Source of the DNA: Beijerinckiaceae bacterium
Lineage (GTDB): Bacteria > Pseudomonadota > Alphaproteobacteria > Rhizobiales > Beijerinckiaceae
Assembly: GCA_947478405.1 (NCBI GenBank)
Contig: CANJVX010000016.1
Span: 1 to 58,425 of the forward strand
Direction: 5' to 3'
DNA: 58,425 nt
How positions within the stretch are numbered: position 1 is the first letter of the stretch; every line of letters starts with the position of its first letter. The position numbers and the translations under genes are program-made. Under the pieces are notes generated by a model that was not told where the DNA came from, did no database searches, and was given only the letters and a program-made list of their open reading frames with translations. This document shows positions 7,946-14,601 of this stretch, in pieces.

Positions 7946-8806
7946 ATGGCCTTTGAGAAAGACAAGGCTCATGGCCTCGACTTGCGCCTGCGCATCCCAT
8001 GGCACGAGATGTTTGCAATTGTCGACGAGGTGAAGATTGAGCGAGGGCTCAAGCTCCTGCAAGAGACGCACACGTTGGGCTGCCTGCGCACGATCATTGG
8101 CGCCATAGATCATCAGCATCGGAACCGGCACGTCTTTGAGCTTTTGCCAGATCGGCACGTCTTCGCTGGCTTTTTTCTGACTGGCATCAGCCATGTCATT
8201 GCGCGCGACAAAAGCGGTAAAAGCCTGACCCAGACTGCGCGCATGACGCAATGCCAGTTCTTCATCAGTGATGAGTTCATGATGATAGAGATTGGCTTCG
8301 AGAAGCTTGCGCGTGTCCTCCAACATCGGCTCTTGGACCGCCATACGCCGTTCCAAACGCTGCTGAACTGCAGCCCCCTTGTCACCGCCGCCATCGAGTT
8401 TGGGCAATAAACTCCCCGTTCCCAGAATGATGAGATGACTGAACAAAGCGGGATGCTTTAACGCCAGCCGCACAGCCATGCCGCCAGCTTGCGAATGGGC
8501 CACACAGACCGGGCGCTCTAGCCCAAGCGCTGCGATGAATTTGGGAATGGCCTCGCGTCGATAGGCCCCCGAATGATCGGCAGGCAGATCAGACAGGCCA
8601 AAGCCCGGCTGATCGAAGGCAATCGCGCGATAACCGGCGGCGACGAAATCTCGCAAATTGCGGCGGAACACATCCGCCGATGATCCGAGCGATCCCCCAT
8701 GCAGAAAGATCACGGGATGACCTTGCCCCGCCTCGATATAGCGTAAGCGAAGGCCATCCACCGTGACGACATGATCCTCGTAAGACAGGCTCATGCCAAA
8801 ACTCAA
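7934..8806 (-). CDS. alpha/beta-hydrolase, possible C-C bond or ester hydrolase
   Basis: An alpha/beta-hydrolase fold protein of about 286-290 residues. The oxyanion region HGGSLGSSADVF, the nucleophile elbow AHSQAGGMAV (Ser in SxQAGG), an acid in IYGANDRAQ and a late catalytic His in DNCKHLVPWDAQ are visible. The arrangement resembles meta-cleavage product hydrolases (MhpC/BphD type). Such enzymes cleave the ring-fission product made by extradiol dioxygenases. It is the last gene of the operon that begins with the dihydroxyphthalate-decarboxylase-like protein. TTG 8806 overlaps the TGA of the dioxygenase-like gene (TTGA); ATG 8794 is an alternative start. It overlaps the reductase gene on the other strand by 12 bases, tail to tail. 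Confidence 0.85.
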   Translation of the reverse strand: MSFGMSLSYEDHVVTVDGLRLRYIEAGQGHPVIFLHGGSLGSSADVFRRNLRDFVAAGYRAIAFDQPGFGLSDLPADHSGAYRREAIPKFIAALGLERPVCVAHSQAGGMAVRLALKHPALFSHLIILGTGSLLPKLDGGGDKGAAVQQRLERRMAVQEPMLEDTRKLLEANLYHHELITDEELALRHARSLGQAFTAFVARNDMADASQKKASEDVPIWQKLKDVPVPMLMIYGANDRAQAAQRVRLLQELEPSLNLHLVDNCKHLVPWDAQAQVEAMSLVFLKGHSAR

Positions 8807-9612
8807 TGACGCTGCGAGACGGCGATCATCGTAAAGTCCGGATCGGAGAGAAAGAACTCACCCATCGGGCATTGCGACTTGAGAAGCTCAAGGCGCGCAC
8901 CCTGCTCCGGCCCGCCACCCACAGGAATGGGCTGCATGCAGGGATTGATACCAACCGCTTCTTCCAAATCTTTCTTCAAGGCATCAATGCTCTCGACCTC
9001 AAAACCAACATGATCCATGCCGGTGGGCAAAATGCTCTGGCCGATATAATTGCGGATCTTATAGGGAATGATGACGAGCTGCACTTTGCCATCGGTGAGA
9101 TAATGGTTGGGATCACCGGGGCGCGCATTGACCTCCTTCAGGCCAAAGACATCCGAATAGAAACGCGCCATTTCATCAGGGCGCAAGGTGCGCATGCCGA
9201 CATGACTGATCCGCCGATCCGCCTGTTGACCAGAATTTTCGACATAAATTGCATCACGGTTTTTCATTTGGCGTTGAGAAATGTCGAACACATTTCCATC
9301 AGGATCATTGGCCGAAATCCCGGCGAAGGGTCGCGTCGAGGGGCGCTGAACATAATCAGCGGCAGGAAAAGCTTTCATGCGTTCGAAAATCTCATTCACA
9401 TCATCGACTTCAATGCCGAAATGATCGAGGCCTCCGGGACGGCCAGCCTTGCGCGGATTGATGTTGAGGCCAACATAGCCATCACCCACCGTCACAGCGC
9501 GCACGGGGCGATCCTTGTCAGACTTCGCCATTTTGAAAATGGCGCGATAATAGGCGGCGAGCAAAGTATATTGCTGGCTGACGATGGCGACATGGTTGAT
9601 CTTGGAAGCCAT
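8803..9612 (-). CDS. two-domain VOC-family protein, extradiol dioxygenase-like
   Basis: A protein of 269 residues with two vicinal-oxygen-chelate modules pairs, as in type I extradiol ring-cleavage dioxygenases and hydroxyphenylpyruvate dioxygenases. Metal-ligand positions can be read in both halves. The N-terminal half has His7, His64 and Asp110 (NVFDIS). The C-terminal half has His137 and His201, but the third ligand position holds Ala264 (TMIAVS). In characterised two-domain dioxygenases the C-terminal half usually binds iron, so the apparent swap is unusual. It lies 14 bases after the TTT binding protein and overlaps the hydrolase gene. Role inferred: ring cleavage or a related reaction on an imported aromatic carboxylate. 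Confidence 0.83.
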   Translation of the reverse strand: MASKINHVAIVSQQYTLLAAYYRAIFKMAKSDKDRPVRAVTVGDGYVGLNINPRKAGRPGGLDHFGIEVDDVNEIFERMKAFPAADYVQRPSTRPFAGISANDPDGNVFDISQRQMKNRDAIYVENSGQQADRRISHVGMRTLRPDEMARFYSDVFGLKEVNARPGDPNHYLTDGKVQLVIIPYKIRNYIGQSILPTGMDHVGFEVESIDALKKDLEEAVGINPCMQPIPVGGGPEQGARLELLKSQCPMGEFFLSDPDFTMIAVSQRH

Positions 9613-9626
9613 TTTCTTATTCTCCG

Positions 9627-10664
9627 TTAATCCAGATTTGATCCTGTGAGATTCATGCTTTCATTGGCGAGGCGCACAATGTCGGGCGGCATGGAATAAG
9701 CGCGTGCAACAATCTGTGCGAGGCGCTCTCCCGAGACTTCTTCAATTTCGAGATTCTGCTTTTCAGCTTCATGAATAAAAGCGGGATCCGCCATCGCCTC
9801 ATGAAAAGCCTTGCGCAGTAGTGCGAGGCGATCAGCTGGCAGACCACCTGGCCCCACAATCGGCCGATCCATCTCTTGCGGCGAGAGCACAAGCTCCAGG
9901 ATGGAGCGGACTATTTCATCACGTGCGAATTCAATCACGGCCGGCACATCAGGAAATTGTTTGGAGCGTTCCATCGCGATTTGAATGGGCACATTGACCA
10001 TTTGTTTGGGGAACCATTCAGGCCGTGTCGAGCGGATCGAGGAGACCAGCCCCCCGCAGCGGCCATGCACTTCGCCCCGCTCCATCGCGAGGAAGACATC
10101 ATTGCCGCCTTTATAGCCCGAGATAATCTTGATCTTGGTGCCAAACAGGCTGTTCAGCATGGTCGGCAGGGTTTCCATCTGCGAGCCTGCGCCCGAGCCA
10201 CCGACAATGAACTGCCGCTCTCTCAGATCGGCAAATGTCGAAATGCCGGATTTTGCCCAAGAGACACACATAGCACTCGCCACAGCCAGCGAGCCGATCC
10301 AACTCATCTGACGCGGATCAAAATTCGCGGCTTTGACACCATAGAGAGGCGCAAACGGAACACTGGAATGGACAAGACCAAGCGCTGTGCCATCCTTGGG
10401 TAAATTATTGGCGAGCATATTCATCGCCCGAATACCGCCGCCACCGGGCATGTTCTGAATCACGATGGTCGGCTGGCCAGGAATACGGGCAGAAAAGTAA
10501 GGCGCAAAGACGCGCGCATAAGAGCCATATCCGCCACCCTCGCCTGCGCTCAGGATCAGCGAAACCTGTTTGCCTTTATAGAAATCAACACTCTCGGCGG
10601 CGCCGCAAAGCGATGCGCTGCATGCCAAAACGGCAATTGGCGAAATGAGACGTAACATCCCCAT
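9627..10664 (-). CDS. TTT-family (Bug/TctC) solute-binding protein
   Basis: The third binding protein of this family in the region, about 345 residues. The start is placed at ATG 10664 because GGGGAGAG precedes it; ATG 10658 and ATG 10679 are alternatives. A signal peptide ends near CGAAES, followed by VDFYKGKQVSLILSAGEGGG and IVIQNMPGGGGI, both family hallmarks. The C-terminus has the usual LRKAFHEAMADPAFIHEAEKQNLEI. It probably captures an aromatic or aliphatic carboxylate in the periplasm. The gap of about 150 bases to the upstream decarboxylase-like gene is large for this operon and contains TTGACG on the minus strand (10755-10750), which might be a -35 element. Confidence 0.88.
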   Translation of the reverse strand: MGMLRLISPIAVLACSASLCGAAESVDFYKGKQVSLILSAGEGGGYGSYARVFAPYFSARIPGQPTIVIQNMPGGGGIRAMNMLANNLPKDGTALGLVHSSVPFAPLYGVKAANFDPRQMSWIGSLAVASAMCVSWAKSGISTFADLRERQFIVGGSGAGSQMETLPTMLNSLFGTKIKIISGYKGGNDVFLAMERGEVHGRCGGLVSSIRSTRPEWFPKQMVNVPIQIAMERSKQFPDVPAVIEFARDEIVRSILELVLSPQEMDRPIVGPGGLPADRLALLRKAFHEAMADPAFIHEAEKQNLEIEEVSGERLAQIVARAYSMPPDIVRLANESMNLTGSNLD

Positions 10665-10827
10665 GCCATCTCTCCCCATCGGGCTCTGATGGCCCGCGCG
10701 TGCTCTTTTGAGCGTCCTGCAAGCGAAACGTGCCCTGCGCGGTCGAGGTCGTCAAGCAGATCGCGTAGAGCGGCGTTAGCGACCTAAGGAGAGCACGGCC
10801 AAATAGCCTGCCTGGCTCCGGGCTGCC

Positions 10828-11811
10828 TCAAGTATCCAGGGTCGAGGGCACGAAGAGCCGCTCGGGGGCGTATCTTTCTCTGATCAATCCCTGATCATGC
10901 GAATAGCGAATGAACTGCTCGAGATTGGCCCGATTGCGTTTGAAACCATTGACCCAAGGGTTGCCGAAAGCTGCCTCGGATTCTTCGTACAGATAGCGAA
11001 TCCAGGGCAGACGCGACCAATTTGGGTCAGTGTAATAATCGAGATTGATCTCATGGGCCTGATGAAACATACCCATCAACGCCTGTGGCAAAGCCGGATG
11101 TTGCGCAACCAGATCCTGATGCATGGCAACAATATGCATGATAGGCCACCATCCATATTTTTTAAAATAGCGCTGCTCTTCGGCCCGCGCATCCTTGAAC
11201 AGGCGGCGCGTGGGCACCTGCCCTTTCATGATGGACGGCGGCGGATGAGGCATGAACACGGCATCAATCTCGCCACACTCAAGCAAAAGACCGAGATCTG
11301 TACCCTTGGGCGCGCGATCAATCACAACACCGGGCTTGGGATCAAATTTCACTTTCTCATCGGTGGTGAGGAGCCATTTGATCTGCTCCCACTCAACACC
11401 ATATTCGAATTTCAGATCACCCTTGGCCAAGAGGGACAAAGTTGTCTGGAAAGACGACAAACCAACGCGGCGCCCCACCAGATCGCGCGGATGCTCAATA
11501 TCGCTATTTGCATGCACAAACATGCAGCTTTGTGAAAACAAGCGTCGCGGAAAGATCGGGATGCCAATCAAAGGAAGGCCACGATCAATGGCCATCAGAA
11601 ATGTCGACATAGAAAATTCGGATACATCGAACGCCTGATGATGGATCATCTGGCCATGGCGATCCGTCCCGTCGCGTAAATGATCGGACTGACCAACCTG
11701 CAAGGCCCGATAGGAGAAGCCCTCGGGCGCCTTCACCGTGCCGTCGAAAAAGGGGATGTGCCGATCATAGCGATCAAGCGCAATGGTGATCTCGACTGGA
11801 ATGGCCGACAT
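10828..11811 (-). CDS. 4,5-dihydroxyphthalate decarboxylase-like protein
   Basis: A soluble protein of 327 residues without a signal peptide. It resembles 4,5-dihydroxyphthalate decarboxylases of phthalate degradation, which are built on a periplasmic-binding-protein type II fold and are about this long. Recognisable stretches are DVSEFSMSTFLMA (about 62-74), IPIFPRRLFSQS (about 84-95), VGLSSFQTTLSL, ECGEIDAVFMPHPPPS and WPIMHIVAMHQD. The known reaction gives protocatechuate. Here it heads an operon with a TTT binding protein, a VOC dioxygenase-like protein and an alpha/beta hydrolase, an order that fits decarboxylation, ring cleavage and hydrolysis of an aromatic acid. A binding-protein role cannot be excluded because the fold is shared. 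It borders the AT-rich island. Confidence 0.82.
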   Translation of the reverse strand: MSAIPVEITIALDRYDRHIPFFDGTVKAPEGFSYRALQVGQSDHLRDGTDRHGQMIHHQAFDVSEFSMSTFLMAIDRGLPLIGIPIFPRRLFSQSCMFVHANSDIEHPRDLVGRRVGLSSFQTTLSLLAKGDLKFEYGVEWEQIKWLLTTDEKVKFDPKPGVVIDRAPKGTDLGLLLECGEIDAVFMPHPPPSIMKGQVPTRRLFKDARAEEQRYFKKYGWWPIMHIVAMHQDLVAQHPALPQALMGMFHQAHEINLDYYTDPNWSRLPWIRYLYEESEAAFGNPWVNGFKRNRANLEQFIRYSHDQGLIRERYAPERLFVPSTLDT

Positions 11812-12282
11812 GTTCCCAACCCCCGCATCTGCAGCTCAGCGCTGTCTGTTAGTTTGAAGGATCAACCAAAAAAGCCCACCAGGCAACCCGAACGGATGCG
11901 CTTAAAGATCAATGAAATTGACTTGGGAAGAAATAGAACGTCGTGCAGGATGGAGATGAAAAATTGTATCTAATTGAATTTACAGGATAATCCCGCGGCA
12001 CTGATCGGCCGCTGGCGGAAGTAAAAAGGCTACCGAAAACGAACATTAGTCTTGGACCACCAAGTCAAAGCCTTCAATTGCTCGAAAACTCCGCATCAAT
12101 CCGAACGACTCGTCAGGTGCAGACAAAAATTAAATCCACAAGTAATTTCAAGGAAATTAACAAAATAGCTGTAGTTTTTTTACAGACGGATTTTGGTATG
12201 AACCGTGTGTATCGAATTGATTCTATTTTTATGAGCGGAATGGCAGGGCTTGTCTGCATATTGGGGGCTTCGGGGCGTCGTC
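11812..12282. other. AT-rich intergenic stretch, left part of the low-GC island
   Basis: These 471 bases separate the decarboxylase-like gene from the YkgJ-like gene. Base composition turns AT-rich from about 11880. A long open frame without ATG runs from about 12000 to 12293 on the + strand, and a 15-codon frame (MKLTWEEIERRAGWR) begins at ATG 11918; neither is convincing as a gene. A short inverted repeat (ctgta at 12169-12173, tacag at 12181-12185) flanks a T run upstream of the YkgJ-like gene and may belong to its control region. No integrase, transposase end or direct repeat is visible. Confidence 0.5.
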
Positions 12283-12293
12283 ATGCTTTTTGA
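12198..12293 (+). CDS. possible 31-residue leader or small peptide overlapping the YkgJ-like gene start
   Basis: A short frame (MNRVYRIDSIF...GASGRRHAF) whose last 11 bases overlap the start of the YkgJ-like gene in another frame. The ATG at 12198 has only a weak GGA upstream (12188-12190). It contains a hydrophobic middle (MSGMAGLVCILGASG) and a basic end. It may be a translational leader, a small peptide, or chance: the frame is part of a longer open stretch without an upstream ATG. No family is recognised. Listed because its overlap with the first gene of a protein-modification-like cassette makes it worth testing. Confidence 0.2.
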   Translation: MNRVYRIDSIFMSGMAGLVCILGASGRRHAF

Positions 12294-12717
12294 TCATTGT
12301 GGAGTTTGCAAAAGATGTTGCGTCGTCGACCCTGGCTTCCCGCCGCTTGAGGTCTCACTTACAAGTGCTGAATCAAAGGTTATGAATTCGATTTGTATCG
12401 TCTCTGCCTGTCCGAATCTTGGCCCGACTGGATGCGAATTGGGTGAAACCAAGCCACTTTCGTGCTCGCTTTATCCGTTATCTTATAATCCGAAAAAGAA
12501 AAAATTCTCGATCGATAAAGAATGTCCGGTTGCTTCTGAATATATAAATCAGCTGAGCGAAGAAGGCACCGATGCCTCAATGCATTTGTCGACTATGAAA
12601 TCAAAAATACAAGAAATTGAAAATAGCGACATTAAGTTCCTGAAAGAAAATCATAGAGTGGATGTTTCCTACTTCGATTTACAAGAACTTCCTATCCGCT
12701 CGTCGATAATGGAATGA
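12283..12717 (+). CDS. YkgJ-family cysteine cluster (CxxCxxCC) protein
   Basis: A 144-residue protein with the cysteine pattern of the YkgJ/UPF0153 family. An N-terminal CGVCKRCC (residues 6-13) is followed by ACPNLGPTGC, then EXKP-like ETKPLSC and LYPLSY. This matches the family consensus of C-x2-C-x2-CC, a Cys pair and a Cys-Tyr-Pro segment. Such proteins are thought to bind zinc or an iron-sulfur cluster; their function is generally unknown. The C-terminal 60 residues are charged and carry no recognisable domain. Codon use and base composition are more AT-rich than in the flanking genes. The stop overlaps the ATG of the GNAT-like gene (ATGA, 12714-12717), so the two are coupled. ATG 12283 lacks a strong ribosome-binding site. 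Confidence 0.8.
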   Translation: MLFDHCGVCKRCCVVDPGFPPLEVSLTSAESKVMNSICIVSACPNLGPTGCELGETKPLSCSLYPLSYNPKKKKFSIDKECPVASEYINQLSEEGTDASMHLSTMKSKIQEIENSDIKFLKENHRVDVSYFDLQELPIRSSIME

Positions 12718-13640
12718 TTGTCATGTCTAGAAGCGTCCACAAGCTCGTAAAAAATAAATTTCAGGATCTGCCGAATTATACGGTTGGCTTCCAGTCTTGG
12801 AATGAAGACAATCTATTGGTTGAAAGCAATCACGAGGGCATTGTTTATTATACGACGCGTTGGGATGCGCTTTGTCCTTATATCAATGTCTCGGAAGAGA
12901 TGCTGTCTCAGGTGAAAAAACCCTTCGTTGTTTATGCCTTGCCACCAGATGGGCCTTTTGGCGTTCCCATTCGTGATTACTATGGAATGGCAGATGCGCA
13001 GTCCGAAGAGTTCTGGAGCGATGAGCGACGCAAACGTAAGTTTAGTTTGTACGACAAGCTATTTCGCAATTATCGTCTCGAGCAAACTGTCGTGCTGGGT
13101 AAGACTTTGTCACTTAGCGTAATGCAAACTTTAGGCGGGATGCATTTTGAGAAGTGCGAGATTGGGCCGCAAGAAATTGAGGGCTTCCTGGATTATGTGA
13201 AGGACCTGAATGTATTAATCCTTCAGGCATTCGACCAAGATGGGACGCTGATCTTCACCGATATTTCGATTTTGCTGCCGCATTACAATCAGGTTTATGG
13301 AAGTTTTTGCCAGTGGAATTCCGACTACAGGAATGACTCTCCCGGCATGTACGCTTGCCTTGCTGCCTGTAGATGGGCGGTTGAAAACGGGTTTAAGTAT
13401 TACAACATGGGCCCGATAAACGATTATGAATATAAATCTCTTTTTGTTACTGATTACGAGCCTATTTACTCGCTTGTCCTAACCGATACGGATCATCCGT
13501 TAACTCTCGACAAGATGTCGCCTCTTTATACGGATTTTAGAAAACGTGACTGGAATAGAGTTTATAGAAAAGTAGAACGTTTAAAATCCAACCCAACTGG
13601 CGAAAAAAACACGCGGTCGTTAAAAATTGTTACTGGGTAA
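12714..13640 (+). CDS. GNAT-fold protein resembling aminoacyl-tRNA-protein transferases (ATE1/FemAB-like)
   Basis: A 308-residue protein with no signal peptide or membrane segment. Residues about 165-255 read like the C-terminal GNAT domain of arginyl-tRNA-protein transferases and FemAB-like enzymes. VLILQAFDQDGTLIF and FTDISILLPHYN are followed by the DYRNDSPGMYACLAACR helix and GFKYYNMGPINDYEYKSLF, which is comparable to the ATE1 segment LKYYYLGYYIHSCPKMRYK. The first 160 residues are not recognised. Inferred role: transfer of an amino acid or acyl group to a protein or peptide; plain N-acetylation is also possible. It is coupled to the YkgJ-like gene by a 4-base overlap and ends in an 11-base tail-to-tail overlap with the SET gene. 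ATG 12723 is an alternative start. Confidence 0.72.
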   Translation: MIVMSRSVHKLVKNKFQDLPNYTVGFQSWNEDNLLVESNHEGIVYYTTRWDALCPYINVSEEMLSQVKKPFVVYALPPDGPFGVPIRDYYGMADAQSEEFWSDERRKRKFSLYDKLFRNYRLEQTVVLGKTLSLSVMQTLGGMHFEKCEIGPQEIEGFLDYVKDLNVLILQAFDQDGTLIFTDISILLPHYNQVYGSFCQWNSDYRNDSPGMYACLAACRWAVENGFKYYNMGPINDYEYKSLFVTDYEPIYSLVLTDTDHPLTLDKMSPLYTDFRKRDWNRVYRKVERLKSNPTGEKNTRSLKIVTG

Positions 13641-14070
13641 AATCGTGTTCCTCTCCGAATTCTTTGTCATAGTTGATTGTAAGCTCTTCACCGGCTTCAA
13701 TTTGGCGCAAAGCTCTTGCTGACCCGTCAGTCATAAGAGTTATGTTGGGCATTTTTGAGTGGTTTACATAAACCAAAAAACTCATCGTGTTTAAGCCCAT
13801 TGTCGAAACGAGCGCGCCATCATCATCACAATAACAAAAACGCTCAAGCTGAGCCATAATGGCGGGTGACAAATCACCCAAATCCTCTCGTGAAAGTCTT
13901 ATTTCTCTGTGCTTTTTCATCATTTGCATTGGGTTTATGCCGCTGGGAATTTCGCGGATCGCAAAAACTCCGATGCCATGAATCGGCGACGCCTTAAGCT
14001 GGCAATAAACTTCATTTTTAAGATGAGATAAGATTTTGGATTTTATTTGGGAGATTTTTTTTTCATCCAT
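13630..14070 (-). CDS. SET-domain protein, probable protein lysine methyltransferase
   Basis: A small SET-domain protein of 146 residues. ATG 14070 is preferred because AGGA lies 9 bases upstream; ATG 14079 is the alternative. The SET motifs appear in order. SPIHGIGVFAIREIPSG (28-44) is the SAM-binding first segment. YVNHSKMPN (101-109) is the NHS-x-x-PN motif of the pseudoknot. AGEELTINYD (126-135) carries the catalytic-region Tyr134. No cysteine-rich pre-SET or post-SET zinc module is present, but CYCDDD (79-84) sits before the NHS motif. Known SET enzymes methylate lysines using S-adenosylmethionine. It converges on the GNAT-like gene with an 11-base overlap and shares its AT-rich composition, suggesting joint acquisition. 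Confidence 0.82.
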   Translation of the reverse strand: MDEKKISQIKSKILSHLKNEVYCQLKASPIHGIGVFAIREIPSGINPMQMMKKHREIRLSREDLGDLSPAIMAQLERFCYCDDDGALVSTMGLNTMSFLVYVNHSKMPNITLMTDGSARALRQIEAGEELTINYDKEFGEEHDFTQ

Positions 14071-14079
14071 AATGAACAT

Positions 14080-14422
14080 TCCTAATTCGAGGCTTTTATA
14101 AACCTAAGAGAGGTTGACCTGCGTAATTGGCGCCCCCCTATTTCACTACCATTGGATGTTGATTTCTCTAATAGGTATTCCTGTCGCCCTCCCCTTTTAA
14201 TGTTCCGGTGATTTGAGGGGCCGATAAGATATCTTCAGTAATAGGCGGGCGCGAGGCTTGTGTCTCCAAGCTCGATGCAGAAATAGCTCGGCTGCGGGCA
14301 ACACGGGGCCGAAGGGCAAATCTGGAGGCGCTCTTTCCCGGATCAAAATCCGCGGGCAAAAGAGGCGCATCATCTCCGGTCACAGAACCCAAGCAAAAGG
14401 CGATCGCGGCTGTGTACGTAAA
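14080..14422. other. intergenic stretch between the AT-rich island and tRNA-Arg
   Basis: These 343 bases lie between the SET gene start and the 3' end of tRNA-Arg. The composition changes from AT-rich to GC-rich at about 14180-14220, so the right edge of the island is probably here. A 74-codon frame with a TTG start on the minus strand (14392-14168) has no recognisable motif and no clear ribosome-binding site, so it is not called as a gene. The segment should hold the promoter of the SET gene. No copy of the tRNA 3' end is seen as a direct repeat. Confidence 0.5.
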
Positions 14423-14499
14423 TGGCGCGCCCGAAAGGATTCGAACCTCTGACCCTCAGATTCGTAGTCTGATGCTCTATCCAGCTGAGCTACGGGCGC
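14423..14499 (-). tRNA. tRNA-Arg (anticodon ACG)
   Basis: A 77-base cloverleaf reading GCGCCCG-TA-GCTC on the minus strand. The 7-base acceptor stem (14493-14499 with 14427-14433) is perfect, and the D-stem GCTCAGCTGGATAGAGC and the T-arm GGTTCGAATCC are normal. The anticodon stem TCAGA/TCTGA holds the loop CTACGAA, so the anticodon is ACG, which reads CGN arginine codons after A34 is converted to inosine. The discriminator base is G and the terminal CCA is encoded (tgg at 14423-14425). Its 3' end points at the AT-rich island. Confidence 0.96.
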
Positions 14500-14601
14500 G
14501 TGCCGAGCCGCATCAAGCGGCATCGGCGCCCCGTTTAGCCGCTCCTCCGCATATTGGCAACAGCTGCGGGGCGCTTTTTTGTGCCATCGCCCACAAATCC
14601 A

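Noticed and set aside
11918-11965. 15-codon frame MKLTWEEIERRAGWR
   Set aside because: Too short, ends at once, and no homologous continuation in any frame.
11680-11973. 97-codon plus-strand frame over the decarboxylase-like gene end
   Set aside because: Mostly antisense to a clear gene; the part beyond it has no recognisable domain.
14168-14392. 74-codon minus-strand frame with TTG start between the SET gene and tRNA-Arg
   Set aside because: No ribosome-binding site, no motif, and it spans the composition boundary; likely chance.
14525-14580. Inverted repeat ggcgccccg / cggggcgc followed by a T run on the plus strand
   Set aside because: The loop is over 30 bases and no plus-strand gene lies upstream, so a terminator role is not supported.
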